Position numbers and translations under genes: made by a program
Notes under the pieces: generated by a model
The model's input: the letters and a program-made list of their open reading frames with translations, nothing else
What the model was told of the DNA's origin: nothing
Database searches by the model: none
Source of the DNA: Halolamina pelagica
Lineage (GTDB): Archaea; Halobacteriota; Halobacteria; Halobacteriales; Haloferacaceae
NCBI RefSeq assembly: GCF_900115675.1
Contig: NZ_FOXI01000019.1
Span: forward strand, 1-35,119
Length of the DNA stretch: 35,119 nucleotides
Direction of reading: 5' to 3'
Shown: positions 1-6,750 of the stretch, one piece after another
Layout: the number at the start of each line of letters is the position of its first letter
Numbering within the stretch: position 1 is the stretch's first letter

Positions 1-219
1 GACATGAATCCGACAACGCCTCCACAACCCACATTCACCATCAATGCGGATATTTAACAGGCAACGTATCGTAGCATGACGTACACCGAGGCGGTCACGC
101 CGCCCACTCAAATGCACAATATCGGGACTCCGAGGCCCAGAACGTTCGAGACACACTCTCGAACCGCTGTGGTGTCTCGGCTCAGATAACTCCGAGTCCC
201 CTGCCGGGATAGGAGTAAC
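1..219. other. No gene seen at the left edge
   Basis: All frames are short or broken. One frame near the left edge has a lone CG pair of the kind found in TnpB zinc ribbons, but stops follow at once. This stretch may be a decayed tail of the transposon whose right end is called just downstream; I cannot support more than that. Confidence 0.3.
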
Positions 220-336
220 GGCGGTGTGGCCCCGCCATCGGCCTGTCATGCCGACAGGCCGTAAACCAGTAAATATCCCAACCCAACGGTGCGGTGCCGT
301 GGGAAGCCTCGCCGTTTACGGCGAGGAGGAGGTCAC
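220..336 (+). mobile_element. Remnant right end of an IS200/IS605-type (TnpB-only) element
   Basis: Three hairpins follow one another: 220-236 (GGCGG/CCGCC), 239-261 (9-bp stem, loop ATGCC) and 307-326 (8-bp stem CCTCGCCG/CGGCGAGG, loop TTTA). The last is followed by AGGAGGTCAC. A GC-rich hairpin followed by an AGGAGG/ATGTCA-like tail is the usual look of the right end of haloarchaeal TnpB-only elements, where the omegaRNA 3' end also lies. No intact tnpB is present upstream, so this would be a solo or decayed end. The family assignment comes from memory of such ends and has not been aligned. Confidence 0.4.
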
Positions 337-466
337 TAGGGGTTCGCTGTCCGGCTCCACGCGACCGACTATTCGTTCGAAAAACGATAGGATTTCTCGC
401 CCCAATTCAGCTAAACGAATCTCTCAAACGGATACATCTCGGATTGACATCCTCCTACCCCCAAGA

Positions 467-652
467 GTGGACTATCGTTCTACGTGCCACCACACCTTTT
501 CATCCGGGGACGTACAGTCCACATGTCCTGTGTCTGGATCTGATCCAATACAGTGTCCAATCTGTGGATGGACTGGACAACAGTCTGACTTGGAAAACGA
601 AGAGCAAGGATCTGCTTGCCCGACTTGTGGTGAGAACGTGATGGGTGAGTAG
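467..652 (+). CDS. Small zinc-ribbon protein, start uncertain
   Basis: The reading frame ends with two knuckles, CPICGWTG and CPTCGE, about 20 residues apart. This is the CPxCG double zinc-finger layout common in very small haloarchaeal proteins. A GTG at 467 gives 61 residues. The frame stays open upstream to 224, but that part runs through the transposon-end hairpins and has a low-complexity basic composition unlike a haloarchaeal protein, so I start inside. It converges with the orc1/cdc6 gene. The role is unknown; nucleic-acid or protein binding is the usual guess for such proteins. Confidence 0.42.
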   Translation: MDYRSTCHHTFSSGDVQSTCPVSGSDPIQCPICGWTGQQSDLENEEQGSACPTCGENVMGE

Positions 653-701
653 CTTTCGAGGTCGTTTAACTCACCCCACCGCAACGTTCCCGGTTTGCCC
701 T

Positions 702-720
702 GCGGCCGTGCGGAGGCCGC
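702..720. terminator. Hairpin between convergent genes
   Basis: GCGGCC (702-707) pairs with GGCCGC (715-720) around a 7-nt loop, in the gap between the zinc-ribbon ORF and the end of the orc1/cdc6 gene. Its position suggests a terminator, but no T-run follows on the plus strand, so this is weak. Confidence 0.25.
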
Positions 721-750
721 CATGATTTTGGCCTCGTGGCTGATCGCTGT

Positions 751-1989
751 CTACGCCGAGATGCGATCAGACTTCTCGACGACATCGGCGACGTCTTCGT
801 GGATCCCAACTTCGTTCAGCAGATCGGACATCGCCGCGAGGATCATCTCCTCGTCGTGACCGAGTTCGTAGGCGTTGTATTTCCCTTCGGGGTAGCCCTG
901 ATTGCGCTGGATCGATTCAATCACGCCGAGGCCCTCAATCTCACCGAGGAAATCCCGGACACGCCGAAGCGTGCGAGCGTCGTGATGGGAAATGTCACAG
1001 AGTTCCTGATACCGCTCGTAGATATCCTTCGAGCGCGAAGGATCATCCTGGTTGTGCTGAAGAGAAACGAGCGCGTACAGCGAGAGCTTATGCTGATCGG
1101 CGAGATCGGCGATCCCGTCCATCACCTCCTCGCGTTCAAGCTCGCGACGCGCTTCGGCAACGTTGTCTTCATCGACGATTGTGGCATCCTTCGCGCGGGC
1201 GTGGTCCGCAGCCGCGCGGAGGAGGTCGAGTGCTTTCCGAGCGTCGCCGCCGTCTTTCGCACCGTAAGCCGCACAGAGTTCGATCACGCCGTCGGCGATC
1301 GCGTCCTCGTAGAACGAAACTGTGACGCGCTGATTCAGTACTTCCTGTAGTTCCTCGGCGTCATAGGGGGGGAACCGGATGTTCACCTCCGCGAGCGATG
1401 ATTTGACCTCGGGACGGAGGTTCTCGCGGAACGCGAGATCGTTACTGATTCCGATCACGCCGAGACGGGCATCCTCAATGTTGCCGTTCGAGCGGGCCCG
1501 CGGGAGCTGATAGAGTAGCGAGTCGTCGTCACCGATGTTGTCCACCTCGTCAAGGACGATCAGGATCGTGCCGCCAGTGTCGTCGAACTCCGTGAACAGC
1601 TGTTCAAGCACCTCATGCATCGGGTGGCCGGTGTTCGAGAGGCGATTGTCGGAGTCGCGGAATTCATTGACGAGTTTGATCGCGACCTGGTAACTGCTCG
1701 TCAGTCCCTCGCAGTTGAGTTCAACCGTTGTGAGGTCGATATCGTACGTCTCAGAGTCGTGCTGGAGTTGGTTCAGCAAGTAACGCGTCACGGCCGTTTT
1801 CCCGACCCCGGTCTTGCCGTAGAGGAAGATGTTGTTCGGATCCTCGCCGTTGATCACGGGCTGGAGCGCCGTGTGATATCGCTGGATTTCGTCGTCGCGA
1901 CCGACGATATCCTCCGGCGTGTAGTCTTCGGAGAGCTTGTCGCGATCTCGGTAAAGGGAGTCATCCGGGCTGAAACTAATCTCGGGCAT
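751..1989 (-). CDS. orc1/cdc6: Orc1/Cdc6 replication initiator (AAA+ ATPase)
   Basis: This gene encodes an origin-binding AAA+ protein that marks and opens the replication origin. In the 412-residue protein, Walker A (YGKTGVGKT) lies near residues 57-65 and Walker B (LIVLDEVDN) near 143-151. They are followed by the sensor region (GVIGISNDL) and a C-terminal winged helix, about 300-400, that would read origin repeats. An upstream TTG at 2049 is also in frame, but the ATG at 1989 is preferred because the sequence before it carries an ORB-like repeat (2024-2039). The gene points away from an origin with matching repeats, the usual arrangement for a cognate Orc/origin pair. Length is normal for the family. 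It probably drives replication of this replicon or element. Confidence 0.96.
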   Translation of the reverse strand: MPEISFSPDDSLYRDRDKLSEDYTPEDIVGRDDEIQRYHTALQPVINGEDPNNIFLYGKTGVGKTAVTRYLLNQLQHDSETYDIDLTTVELNCEGLTSSYQVAIKLVNEFRDSDNRLSNTGHPMHEVLEQLFTEFDDTGGTILIVLDEVDNIGDDDSLLYQLPRARSNGNIEDARLGVIGISNDLAFRENLRPEVKSSLAEVNIRFPPYDAEELQEVLNQRVTVSFYEDAIADGVIELCAAYGAKDGGDARKALDLLRAAADHARAKDATIVDEDNVAEARRELEREEVMDGIADLADQHKLSLYALVSLQHNQDDPSRSKDIYERYQELCDISHHDARTLRRVRDFLGEIEGLGVIESIQRNQGYPEGKYNAYELGHDEEMILAAMSDLLNEVGIHEDVADVVEKSDRISA

Positions 1990-2169
1990 TGTGAGTGGCG
2001 TAGTTTCGTCAGGGTGGAAGGGGACCACCGTTTCCGCTGTCGTTGGCAACAGTGCCGTTTCCGGTGCCCATCAATCTATCGGACGCGTTGAAACACACCA
2101 CTATTTCCGCTGACTTGCTCGGTCGGACAGAGAGAGACCACTGTTTCCGCTGAGTAGGGAAACCACAGT

Positions 2170-2192
2170 GGGGGGTTCCTGTGGAACCCCCC
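2170..2192. repeat. Perfect 10-bp hairpin inside the origin
   Basis: GGGGGGTTCC (2170-2179) and GGAACCCCCC (2183-2192) form a perfect inverted repeat with a 3-base loop (TGT). It lies directly beside the fourth ORB-like repeat and the A/T-rich stretch. It may be part of the initiator binding geometry (a G-run is typical of ORBs) or a cruciform-forming element. Confidence 0.7.
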
Positions 2193-2245
2193 TATTGCTG
2201 GGACAATCACTAAGTACTAGGCACGTCAAGATAACCGCAAACTAT

Positions 2246-2286
2246 CTCGTGAGCGGTCAATATTGTGTAGTGAGACCGCTCACGAG
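2246..2286. repeat. 13-bp perfect inverted repeat in the origin
   Basis: CTCGTGAGCGGTC (2246-2258) is repeated in inverse at 2274-2286 with a 15-bp A/T-rich spacer (AATATTGTGTAGTGA). It sits between the unwinding region and the inverted ORB copy. It could be a second protein-binding site in the origin, or an operator or hairpin of a short transcript. No ORF needs it. Confidence 0.7.
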
Positions 2287-2339
2287 GAGTTGCGGGACGT
2301 ATTTTCCTGCCGAGTCAGCGGAAACAGTGGTCTCTGTGT

Positions 2340-2555
2340 GTCCTCACTGTAGACAGACTCAAATTGAATGAGACTACCCGCACCGACTGGAATATTCAGC
2401 TGATGGCGTATCAAACTATTCCTGGTAGTGGAGGCACTGACACATGACGGGTCGGATTTATTGGGGCCCACCGACGATCCGGACGCTAACTTCCGACGCC
2501 TCCACCCACACGCCTGTCGACGCACCTCGCGCTCCCCGGCGTTGACGCCACAGCC
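2340..2555. other. No gene supported between origin and zinc-ribbon pseudogene
   Basis: Open frames exist on both strands, but none has acidic haloarchaeal composition, recognisable motifs or a convincing start. I see no strong repeat here. Confidence 0.3.
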
Positions 2556-2728
2556 TCACTTCGCTTCGATTGAGATGTCGTCCGACGCACACTGGGGACA
2601 GTGTGACTACCGATCGGCGTTTTCCCCTTCCCGGTTCGGATCGGGTGAACATCGGTTTTTGCCATACAGTCGAGACACGTGATTCGGACCGCGTCAGTAA
2701 TTGTGAATCGAGGTTCTTTCCGGCGCAC
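2556..2728 (-). pseudogene. Zinc-ribbon mini-protein broken by a 2-nt frameshift
   Basis: From the ATG at 2728 the frame reads a compact protein with CLDC near residue 19. About 20 residues later the second knuckle (HCPQC, then ASDDISIEAK and a stop at 2556-2558) is found only in another frame. Removing one AC from the CACAC at 2601-2605 joins both halves into a 56-residue protein with the four expected cysteines. Without this the frame runs on into arginine- and serine-rich nonsense. The gene is therefore either recently inactivated or mis-sequenced at a dinucleotide repeat. Function unknown; a small nucleic-acid-binding zinc ribbon is likely. Confidence 0.6.
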
Positions 2729-2859
2729 TACGTGTTCTCTCTACTGTTAACGCGAATGATGGTCGACTTCGGTAGTATCCCTGCCATACGACCCTACCGA
2801 TGAGACCGAGTGTTACACATCGATAACGGGGGGAGGGGGCGTAGACAGTACACGAAGCG

Positions 2860-2985
2860 ATGGGGGAAGCTGCCCCGGGAGAGGTAATGTGTGCGCGGTC
2901 GGGCTACACGTACGATCACACGGAGAACGAGTGCCCGATGTGCGACTCGGAGGGCTACATCGATCCGGACGGCGTTCGTTGGTGA
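2860..2985 (+). CDS. 41-residue single-knuckle zinc-finger-like ORF
   Basis: The frame reads a short acidic peptide with CARSGYTYDH followed by ECPMCDSEGY. This resembles the rubredoxin-like or zinc-ribbon pattern CxxCGYxYD...CPxC, except that the second cysteine of the first knuckle is serine. The start can be the ATG at 2860 or 2887. It may be a degenerate copy of a small zinc-binding protein. I support it only by motif, not by promoter or context. Confidence 0.42.
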   Translation: MGEAAPGEVMCARSGYTYDHTENECPMCDSEGYIDPDGVRW

Positions 2986-3005
2986 ACACGAGGAAGAGAA
3001 AGACG

Positions 3006-3248
3006 CTTACACTGTCGTAAGAGGTTTCCAGCGACTCCACGTCGCCGCCGCCTACGACTTATCGGCGAGTGGAGGGCCGGGCCCACAGCTGTTCGTGTAA
3101 GCGAACATACGCGTGGTGCATCAGCACCACAACCGCATATTGTTTTTAATCATATGTGGCAGGTGGTGGTTTGCTACACCGTGGGTGGTAACCGCCGAAT
3201 CGGTGACGCCCTTGGGCGTGATCTCTCTTACGACAGTGTAAGAGGTTT
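3006..3248. repeat. Pair of 16-bp sites with flipped core, same flank
   Basis: CTTACACTGTCGTAAG (3006-3021) and CTTACGACAGTGTAAG (3227-3242) are exact reverse complements, yet both are followed by AGGTTT on the same strand. Each site is a CTTAC/GTAAG palindrome around a 6-bp core (ACTGTC or GACAGT) that is inverted between the copies. About 205 bp lie between them with no supported gene, only a hairpin-like CGTGGTGCATCAGCACCAC near 3111-3130. This could be a recombinase crossover pair or two operators for one regulator, next to the end of the minus-strand operon. Confidence 0.65.
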
Positions 3249-3255
3249 TGTCGAG

Positions 3256-3909
3256 TCACTGGTCGGCCCTCCAGAGAACGCGTTTCGTGTCGGCGCCATC
3301 AGCGGTTGCCATCTCGCGGTACTCGTACTGACCGCCGCGGACGTGGACTCGACCGCTGCTGGCGTCGACGACCTCTTCGCCGCCGGAGATCTTCGCGAGC
3401 GCCTTCATACCGCGATAGACCTCGTTCGAGGCGGGATCCCATCCGAGTTCCTTCTTCAGTCGGTGCTTCAACCGACTCGGGTTGTACTTCGCGTTGGCCT
3501 TCGACTTCGTGTCGACGCCCGTCCGCTGTTCGTTCTCCTCACCTGCGTAGTTGCTCCCGCCGCCAAGCTTCCAGGCGATGTCCGCCCACTGCTCGTGCAT
3601 CGTAACGGCGATGGACTGACTCGTCGAGAGCTCGTCCTCGCGGTCCTCTTCGTCCATCTGCAGGTACACCTCCAGCGGCGTCTGATCGTCACCCTCTCTG
3701 GGCTGCTGGGCTCCCTCCTCCAGCTGGTCGAGGCGATCGTCAACCGATCGTCTGAACTTACGGAACTGAGCACGCAGTTCGCGGAAGTCGCCACGGAGGT
3801 CTTTGACGTGGGATTCGACCTCTTCGACGGTGAGGTCGTCGTCGCCCTCCTTCTCGAGGTGATCGAGCAGCGCTTCGTCGTCCTCTGTGAGGACGCCCTC
3901 GCTGCTCAT
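3256..3909 (-). CDS. Acidic coiled-coil protein, last gene of the operon
   Basis: A 217-residue protein of unknown function. Residues about 1-75 are highly charged and predicted coiled coil (EALLDHLEKEGDDD, then a helix with RELRAQFRKFRRSVDDRLDQL). A middle helix contains MHEQWADIAWKLGG, and a basic lysine-rich patch (SKANAKYNPSRLKHRLKKELG) precedes a C-terminal part that could fold as a small winged helix or beta hairpin (EVVDASSGRVHVRGGQYEY). It overlaps the upstream gene by 4 bp (ATGA) and ends the operon. The mixture of a coiled coil with a basic C-terminal half suggests an oligomeric DNA-binding protein, but this is inference. Confidence 0.85.
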   Translation of the reverse strand: MSSEGVLTEDDEALLDHLEKEGDDDLTVEEVESHVKDLRGDFRELRAQFRKFRRSVDDRLDQLEEGAQQPREGDDQTPLEVYLQMDEEDREDELSTSQSIAVTMHEQWADIAWKLGGGSNYAGEENEQRTGVDTKSKANAKYNPSRLKHRLKKELGWDPASNEVYRGMKALAKISGGEEVVDASSGRVHVRGGQYEYREMATADGADTKRVLWRADQ

Positions 3910-4130
3910 GCTCCCCCTCCGAACGTCGCGACTGTCTCGCCCTCTTCGGCGGCGAGCTCACCCTCGGCTGGCGGCTCGTCGATCCGTTTCAGTTGGATGG
4001 GCCCACAGTGGTCGCCGTGGGCCTCTGCGACTGTCTCGACGCTGTGACGGTCAACGTCACCGCCTCGTGTCGAGACGGCGAACTCGCATTGACTCTGGCA
4101 GGCCGCGACGTATTCGGGCGTACTACTCAT
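3906..4130 (-). CDS. Small acidic protein of unknown function
   Basis: This is a 74-residue acidic ORF (MSSTPEYVAAC...). It has two cysteines close together near the start (CQSQC) and another in DHCGPIQLKRI, possibly a zinc site. The ATG at 4130 overlaps the end of the preceding gene by 8 bp and its stop overlaps the next gene by 4 bp, so it is translationally coupled in the operon. An in-frame start 9 bp upstream (4139) is possible. I do not recognise a family. Confidence 0.7.
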   Translation of the reverse strand: MSSTPEYVAACQSQCEFAVSTRGGDVDRHSVETVAEAHGDHCGPIQLKRIDEPPAEGELAAEEGETVATFGGGA

Positions 4131-4683
4131 CGGCACCACCTTGGAGTTCCTCCAGTCGTTCTTCGAGCAACTCGGTCAGGTGCAGCGGGACCACGTCCTT
4201 GGCGTACTCGCGGTCGAGCGCCTCCTCGGCCTCTTCGACCATCGTCATGAGATCCCATACCGTCCGGCGCTTCTCGTTCTTCGCGCTCTCGAAGGCGGCT
4301 TCGTCCTCATACGCCATCGGCTCCTGGTTGGGGCCGATCTCCCAGTCGTCGTCGGCGTCAGCGGCTGACTCTACTTCCGATCCGGACTCCTCCGCAACGA
4401 CGGCACCACCGTCGGCGACGGCTGCGGTCTCGCTGGCGGGCGTGAATGCCACGTCGTCGACCGCATCGCGGTGGAGCGCCTGGCGGCAGAGGCGCAGCTT
4501 CCGGCGTGCTTCGTGACAGTCGAGGTCCTTCGCGACCTCGGTCCAGGCGTTCAGCCGATCGAGGTCTTCGATCCCACGGATGATCGGTGCGTAGTCCTCG
4601 AAGTCCGACCCAAGGAAGCGGGCTGCCTCCTGCTTCTCGTCGTTCTCGTACTCGGAGTAGTTCCGGGTGTTCGACGCCCGCAT
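4123..4683 (-). CDS. Hypothetical operon protein with acidic linker
   Basis: A 186-residue protein. The N-terminal about 75 residues look like a folded helical domain (FLGSDFEDYAPIIRGIEDL, then LNAWTEVAKDLDCHEARRK). A disordered alanine/glutamate/aspartate linker follows (about 80-115), and then a helical C-terminus (VWDLMTMVEEAEEALDREYAK; TELLEERLEEL). The start at 4683 shares one base with the stop of the upstream gene. I do not recognise the family. Confidence 0.8.
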   Translation of the reverse strand: MRASNTRNYSEYENDEKQEAARFLGSDFEDYAPIIRGIEDLDRLNAWTEVAKDLDCHEARRKLRLCRQALHRDAVDDVAFTPASETAAVADGGAVVAEESGSEVESAADADDDWEIGPNQEPMAYEDEAAFESAKNEKRRTVWDLMTMVEEAEEALDREYAKDVVPLHLTELLEERLEELQGGADE

Positions 4684-4943
4684 CAGTCCGCACCTCCGCC
4701 GATGTACTGACTGCACTCCTCGAACCCCCGACTCCAGCCGCGGGCGTGACCGGCTTCACGGCCATCGGGCAGTTCGGTCACGCGTTTCCCGCACTCGTTG
4801 CACTGTCGCTCCTCGGGCTTACTGGCAGTGACCACGCGGGCGGCCGCCCGGCGCTCGAGTTCCTCGCGCGTGATCCCCCAGTGGCGTTCGAACTCGCTTC
4901 GGGGCTCGGCGCCGTGATCGGTGAGCGTGCGCTGGGTGCTCAT
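4683..4943 (-). CDS. Small zinc-finger protein (CNECGKRVTEL)
   Basis: An 86-residue protein with a CxxC knuckle (QCNECGKRVTELPDG) near residues 47-55 and a further cysteine (FEECSQYIGG) near the end. The pattern, with histidine in AGHARGW between, could bind one zinc. The N-terminal half is a charged helix (FERHWGITREELERRAAAR). It overlaps both neighbours by 1-4 bp. Function unknown; it probably works with the other small zinc proteins of this operon. Confidence 0.78.
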   Translation of the reverse strand: MSTQRTLTDHGAEPRSEFERHWGITREELERRAAARVVTASKPEERQCNECGKRVTELPDGREAGHARGWSRGFEECSQYIGGGAD

Positions 4944-5194
4944 CGGAGACTCACCTCGTCGGGATCGGCGGCGGCAAGCTTCGCAGCCAGTGTCGAGCCC
5001 TGACCGCCGGCTTTCATGGCTTCGCCGGAGCAGTGCTTACAGCACTTTCGGTCGTCATCCAGACTTTCACGCGGGACGCGCTCGAACTCGTAGTTGTCCT
5101 TCTTGTCGAGGTTGCATTTGAGCGTCCCATCGTCCTCGAGTTCGTGGAGCCGGCCGCCGTAGCCGCCAGCGGCGATCGCGACGAAGTCAGTCAT
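4940..5194 (-). CDS. Small protein with Cys-rich knuckle (KCCKHC)
   Basis: An 84-residue protein. Residues 1-25 read VAIAAGGYGGRLHELEDDG, followed by a single cysteine (TLKCNLDKKDN) and a KCCKHCSGE cluster near residue 51, a likely zinc site. It overlaps the TFB-like gene by 8 bp and the next gene by 4 bp. I do not recognise a family. Confidence 0.75.
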   Translation of the reverse strand: MTDFVAIAAGGYGGRLHELEDDGTLKCNLDKKDNYEFERVPRESLDDDRKCCKHCSGEAMKAGGQGSTLAAKLAAADPDEVSLR

Positions 5195-5567
5195 CGGACT
5201 GACTCACCTCCGGGTGTGTCGGCGCGGAGCGGTCACCGGGTTCAGGGAACGTCCCCGCAGCCCGGCTCATTTCGAACCCTTCGGCGGCGCCGATTTCGGG
5301 GTAGCAGTCCCGGATGGCGACGGTGCTCACGTCGGCCACGTCGGCGATTTCCTGTTGCGTGAGTCGACCATCTCGAAGCAGCCCGGTGACGTACACTGCT
5401 GCGGCGGCGACCGTCGACGGCGCCTTGTTGATCGGGTGCTCGATCTCGGCGCGTTTCGCAAACGCGGTTGCCTGCGCTTCGAACGCGTCATCGAGGTCGT
5501 GATCCAGTTCGTCGATGATCTCGACCACCAGCCCCGGCGCGCGGATGAGGTCCTCGATCGAGGTCAT
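5187..5567 (-). CDS. Single-cyclin-repeat TFB-like protein
   Basis: A 126-residue protein. Residues about 48-92 (KAPSTVAAAAVYVTGLL then TQQEIADVADVSTVAIRDCY) match the last helices of a TFIIB/TFB cyclin repeat, where the same order P-x-x-x-AAAA-Y, T-Q-x-E-I-A and the helix-turn-helix VTxVTIRxRY contacts the BRE. Normal TFBs are about 300-320 residues, with an N-terminal zinc ribbon, B-finger and two cyclin repeats. Here only one repeat remains, preceded by one helical segment and followed by an acidic tail. It could compete with or retune host TFBs at element promoters. The ATG at 5567 overlaps the upstream stop by 4 bp; longer in-frame starts run into the preceding gene. Confidence 0.75.
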   Translation of the reverse strand: MTSIEDLIRAPGLVVEIIDELDHDLDDAFEAQATAFAKRAEIEHPINKAPSTVAAAAVYVTGLLRDGRLTQQEIADVADVSTVAIRDCYPEIGAAEGFEMSRAAGTFPEPGDRSAPTHPEVSQSDD

Positions 5568-5980
5568 GCCGTCACCCCCACGACGACGTTGATGATGGCG
5601 ACAAGCAGGCCAGCGATGGCGAGGCCGACACCGAACCACCGCGTCGGGAACTCACACGCGCGGGCGAATCGAGGATAGCTGATCGAGACCGCGCCGACAA
5701 CGGCCAGCATGGTGATCGCGGCCAGCGTGGGGTCGACGTGGAGCAGCTGGGCCATGATCGGGTTGGCTTCTGTCTGGGCGCCGACAGCCTGCGTAGCGTA
5801 GATCGTGCTCGCGGCGTCGGCGGCGCCGTGGGTGGCAAAGAGTGCGAGTCCCTGTTCCTGTTCGTGGTCAACGTCCTCGACGAGCTGCGTGGCGCGTGTC
5901 GAGGGGCCGGTGATGCACTGGGCGATCCGAGTCTGTCGTGAGGCGGTGGTTTTACCGCCGTTGGGTCCGTTAGCTTGCAT
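5564..5980 (-). CDS. DUF5658-like membrane protein, first gene of operon
   Basis: A 138-residue protein. A polar N-terminus of about 45 residues (with GGKTT, not a real P-loop) leads into two or three hydrophobic segments. The motif AASTIYATQAVGAQTEANPIM, broken here into AASTIYATQ and EANPIM, resembles DUF5658-type proteins, in which a D..ST pair and EANP mark the first loop. Two further membrane helices follow (PTLAAITMLAVVGAVSI; FGVGLAIAGLLVAIINVVVG). Starting at the ATG at 5980 removes about 40 upstream in-frame residues of basic, low-quality sequence. It heads the operon that runs to 3256, with a TATA-like box near 6102-6112. Role unknown. Confidence 0.78.
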   Translation of the reverse strand: MQANGPNGGKTTASRQTRIAQCITGPSTRATQLVEDVDHEQEQGLALFATHGAADAASTIYATQAVGAQTEANPIMAQLLHVDPTLAAITMLAVVGAVSISYPRFARACEFPTRWFGVGLAIAGLLVAIINVVVGVTA

Positions 5981-6101
5981 TGTCGTTCCTCTTAGCGACC
6001 CCACGAGGCGTCGGACGGGCCACAACCCGTGCGGCGCCGTTTTCGTGGGCGCCGAACTCCGCCTGTTAGGCGTCGCATACCCCGACCAATACTGTCCCCG
6101 C

Positions 6102-6112
6102 ACCATAAGTTT
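6102..6112 (-). promoter_or_regulatory. TATA-like box for the minus-strand operon
   Basis: On the minus strand AAAACTTATGG stands in an A/T-rich spot inside GC-rich surroundings. Transcription from here would give a leader of roughly 100 nt before the ATG at 5980. The leader contains an inverted element (GGCGCC...GGCGCC around 6032-6051). Confidence 0.4.
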
Positions 6113-6205
6113 TGTCACGATAGACGTACAACTAGGTGGATAAGGAGAGTATTGTGATCCTAGCTTGACAATCTGACAATTTCGGTGGGGATATGGTGGT
6201 GGCCG

Positions 6206-6463
6206 ATGGAAGATAACGATATGACTACCGCGGAGCGTGAGGAACTCATTCTGAGATTCATGGCTGAGCATGAACTCGCGCTCCCGCTGACGCCGATTTT
6301 CCAAAACCTCCGCCGCGAAGAGGGGATCACATTCAGTAAACGAACTGTGAAGCGCCGACTGGAGGCGCTCGAAGAAGACGGGTTCGTGCAGTGGCTCGAT
6401 ATTGGCCGGGGCTATTGGGAGATCACCGAGAAGGGAAAACAGCGAGTCGAGGAGGCCGACTGA
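6206..6463 (+). CDS. Winged-helix regulator (PhiH1/PadR-like)
   Basis: An 85-residue protein that is essentially one winged-helix domain: helix 1 LILRFMAEHELAL, helix 2 TPIFQNLRREEG, recognition helix SKRTVKRRLEALEEDG, and wing FVQWLDIGRGYWEITEKGKQRV. It probably represses or activates an early promoter of the element. Two ATGs are possible (6206, 6221); 6206 is used. It is divergent from the operon beginning at 5980 and convergent with the next winged-helix gene, so the two regulators face each other like a switch. Confidence 0.85.
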   Translation: MEDNDMTTAEREELILRFMAEHELALPLTPIFQNLRREEGITFSKRTVKRRLEALEEDGFVQWLDIGRGYWEITEKGKQRVEEAD

Positions 6464-6468
6464 CGCGT

Positions 6469-6717
6469 TTACCGCGGATCGTCGACAAGCGCATACACGC
6501 CCGTTCCGTGCAGGTTCTCGACGTGATTGTGTTCTCGAAGTCGTGTTAGACGCTGACTGACGTACTGCCTGCTGACTTCGCGCCCGCGTGCAGCGAGTTC
6601 CTCCCTCACCAGCTGCGGCGTTGCCCGCCCCTCGGACAGTACGCTGAGTATCTCTCGATCCGTGTCGTTTAGATCGTCGGCGACCAGTCCCATGCTGGTC
6701 TGAGGTGTCGCGGCCAT
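6469..6717 (-). CDS. Winged-helix regulator (phiH1 repressor-like)
   Basis: An 82-residue protein with a winged-helix core: NDTDREILSVLSEGRAT, PQLVREELAARGREVS, recognition helix RQYVSQRLTRLREHNHV, wing ENLHGTGVYALV. This layout matches small haloarchaeal phage and plasmid repressors of the phiH1 type. The start may be 6717 or the ATG at 6693. It is divergent from the operon led by the structured RNA, with repeated AGTTTACG sites in between that could be its operators. Confidence 0.86.
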   Translation of the reverse strand: MAATPQTSMGLVADDLNDTDREILSVLSEGRATPQLVREELAARGREVSRQYVSQRLTRLREHNHVENLHGTGVYALVDDPR

Positions 6718-6750
6718 TTCGATAAGAGCCTACTGCATCACGACAGTAGT

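Larger units (their letters stand above)
2020..2340. other. oriC: Predicted replication origin with ORB-like repeats
   Basis: Copies of a motif close to CCACTGTTTCCGCTGA occur in one orientation at 2024-2039, 2050-2066 (diverged), 2096-2113 and 2137-2153. One copy lies in the opposite orientation at 2315-2331. The outermost good copies face each other across an A/T-richer stretch (about 2195-2275), a likely unwinding element. Beside the fourth copy lies a run of G residues, as in haloarchaeal origin recognition boxes. The array abuts orc1/cdc6. Usual haloarchaeal ORBs carry CCAGTG or CCACTG at the end where CCGCTG is seen here, so the initiator may have its own specificity. Confidence 0.82.

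Noticed and set aside
736-1350. Plus-strand open frame of 204 codons
   Set aside because: It is fully antisense to orc1/cdc6, with no motif.
2168-2371. Plus-strand ORF ending in VCPHC
   Set aside because: It runs through the origin repeats and both inverted repeats; only one knuckle and no coding composition.
3154-4047. Long plus-strand open frame of 297 codons
   Set aside because: It is antisense to the coupled minus-strand genes 3256-4130, is hydrophobic and low in acidic residues, and has no partner genes. It is a shadow caused by high GC.
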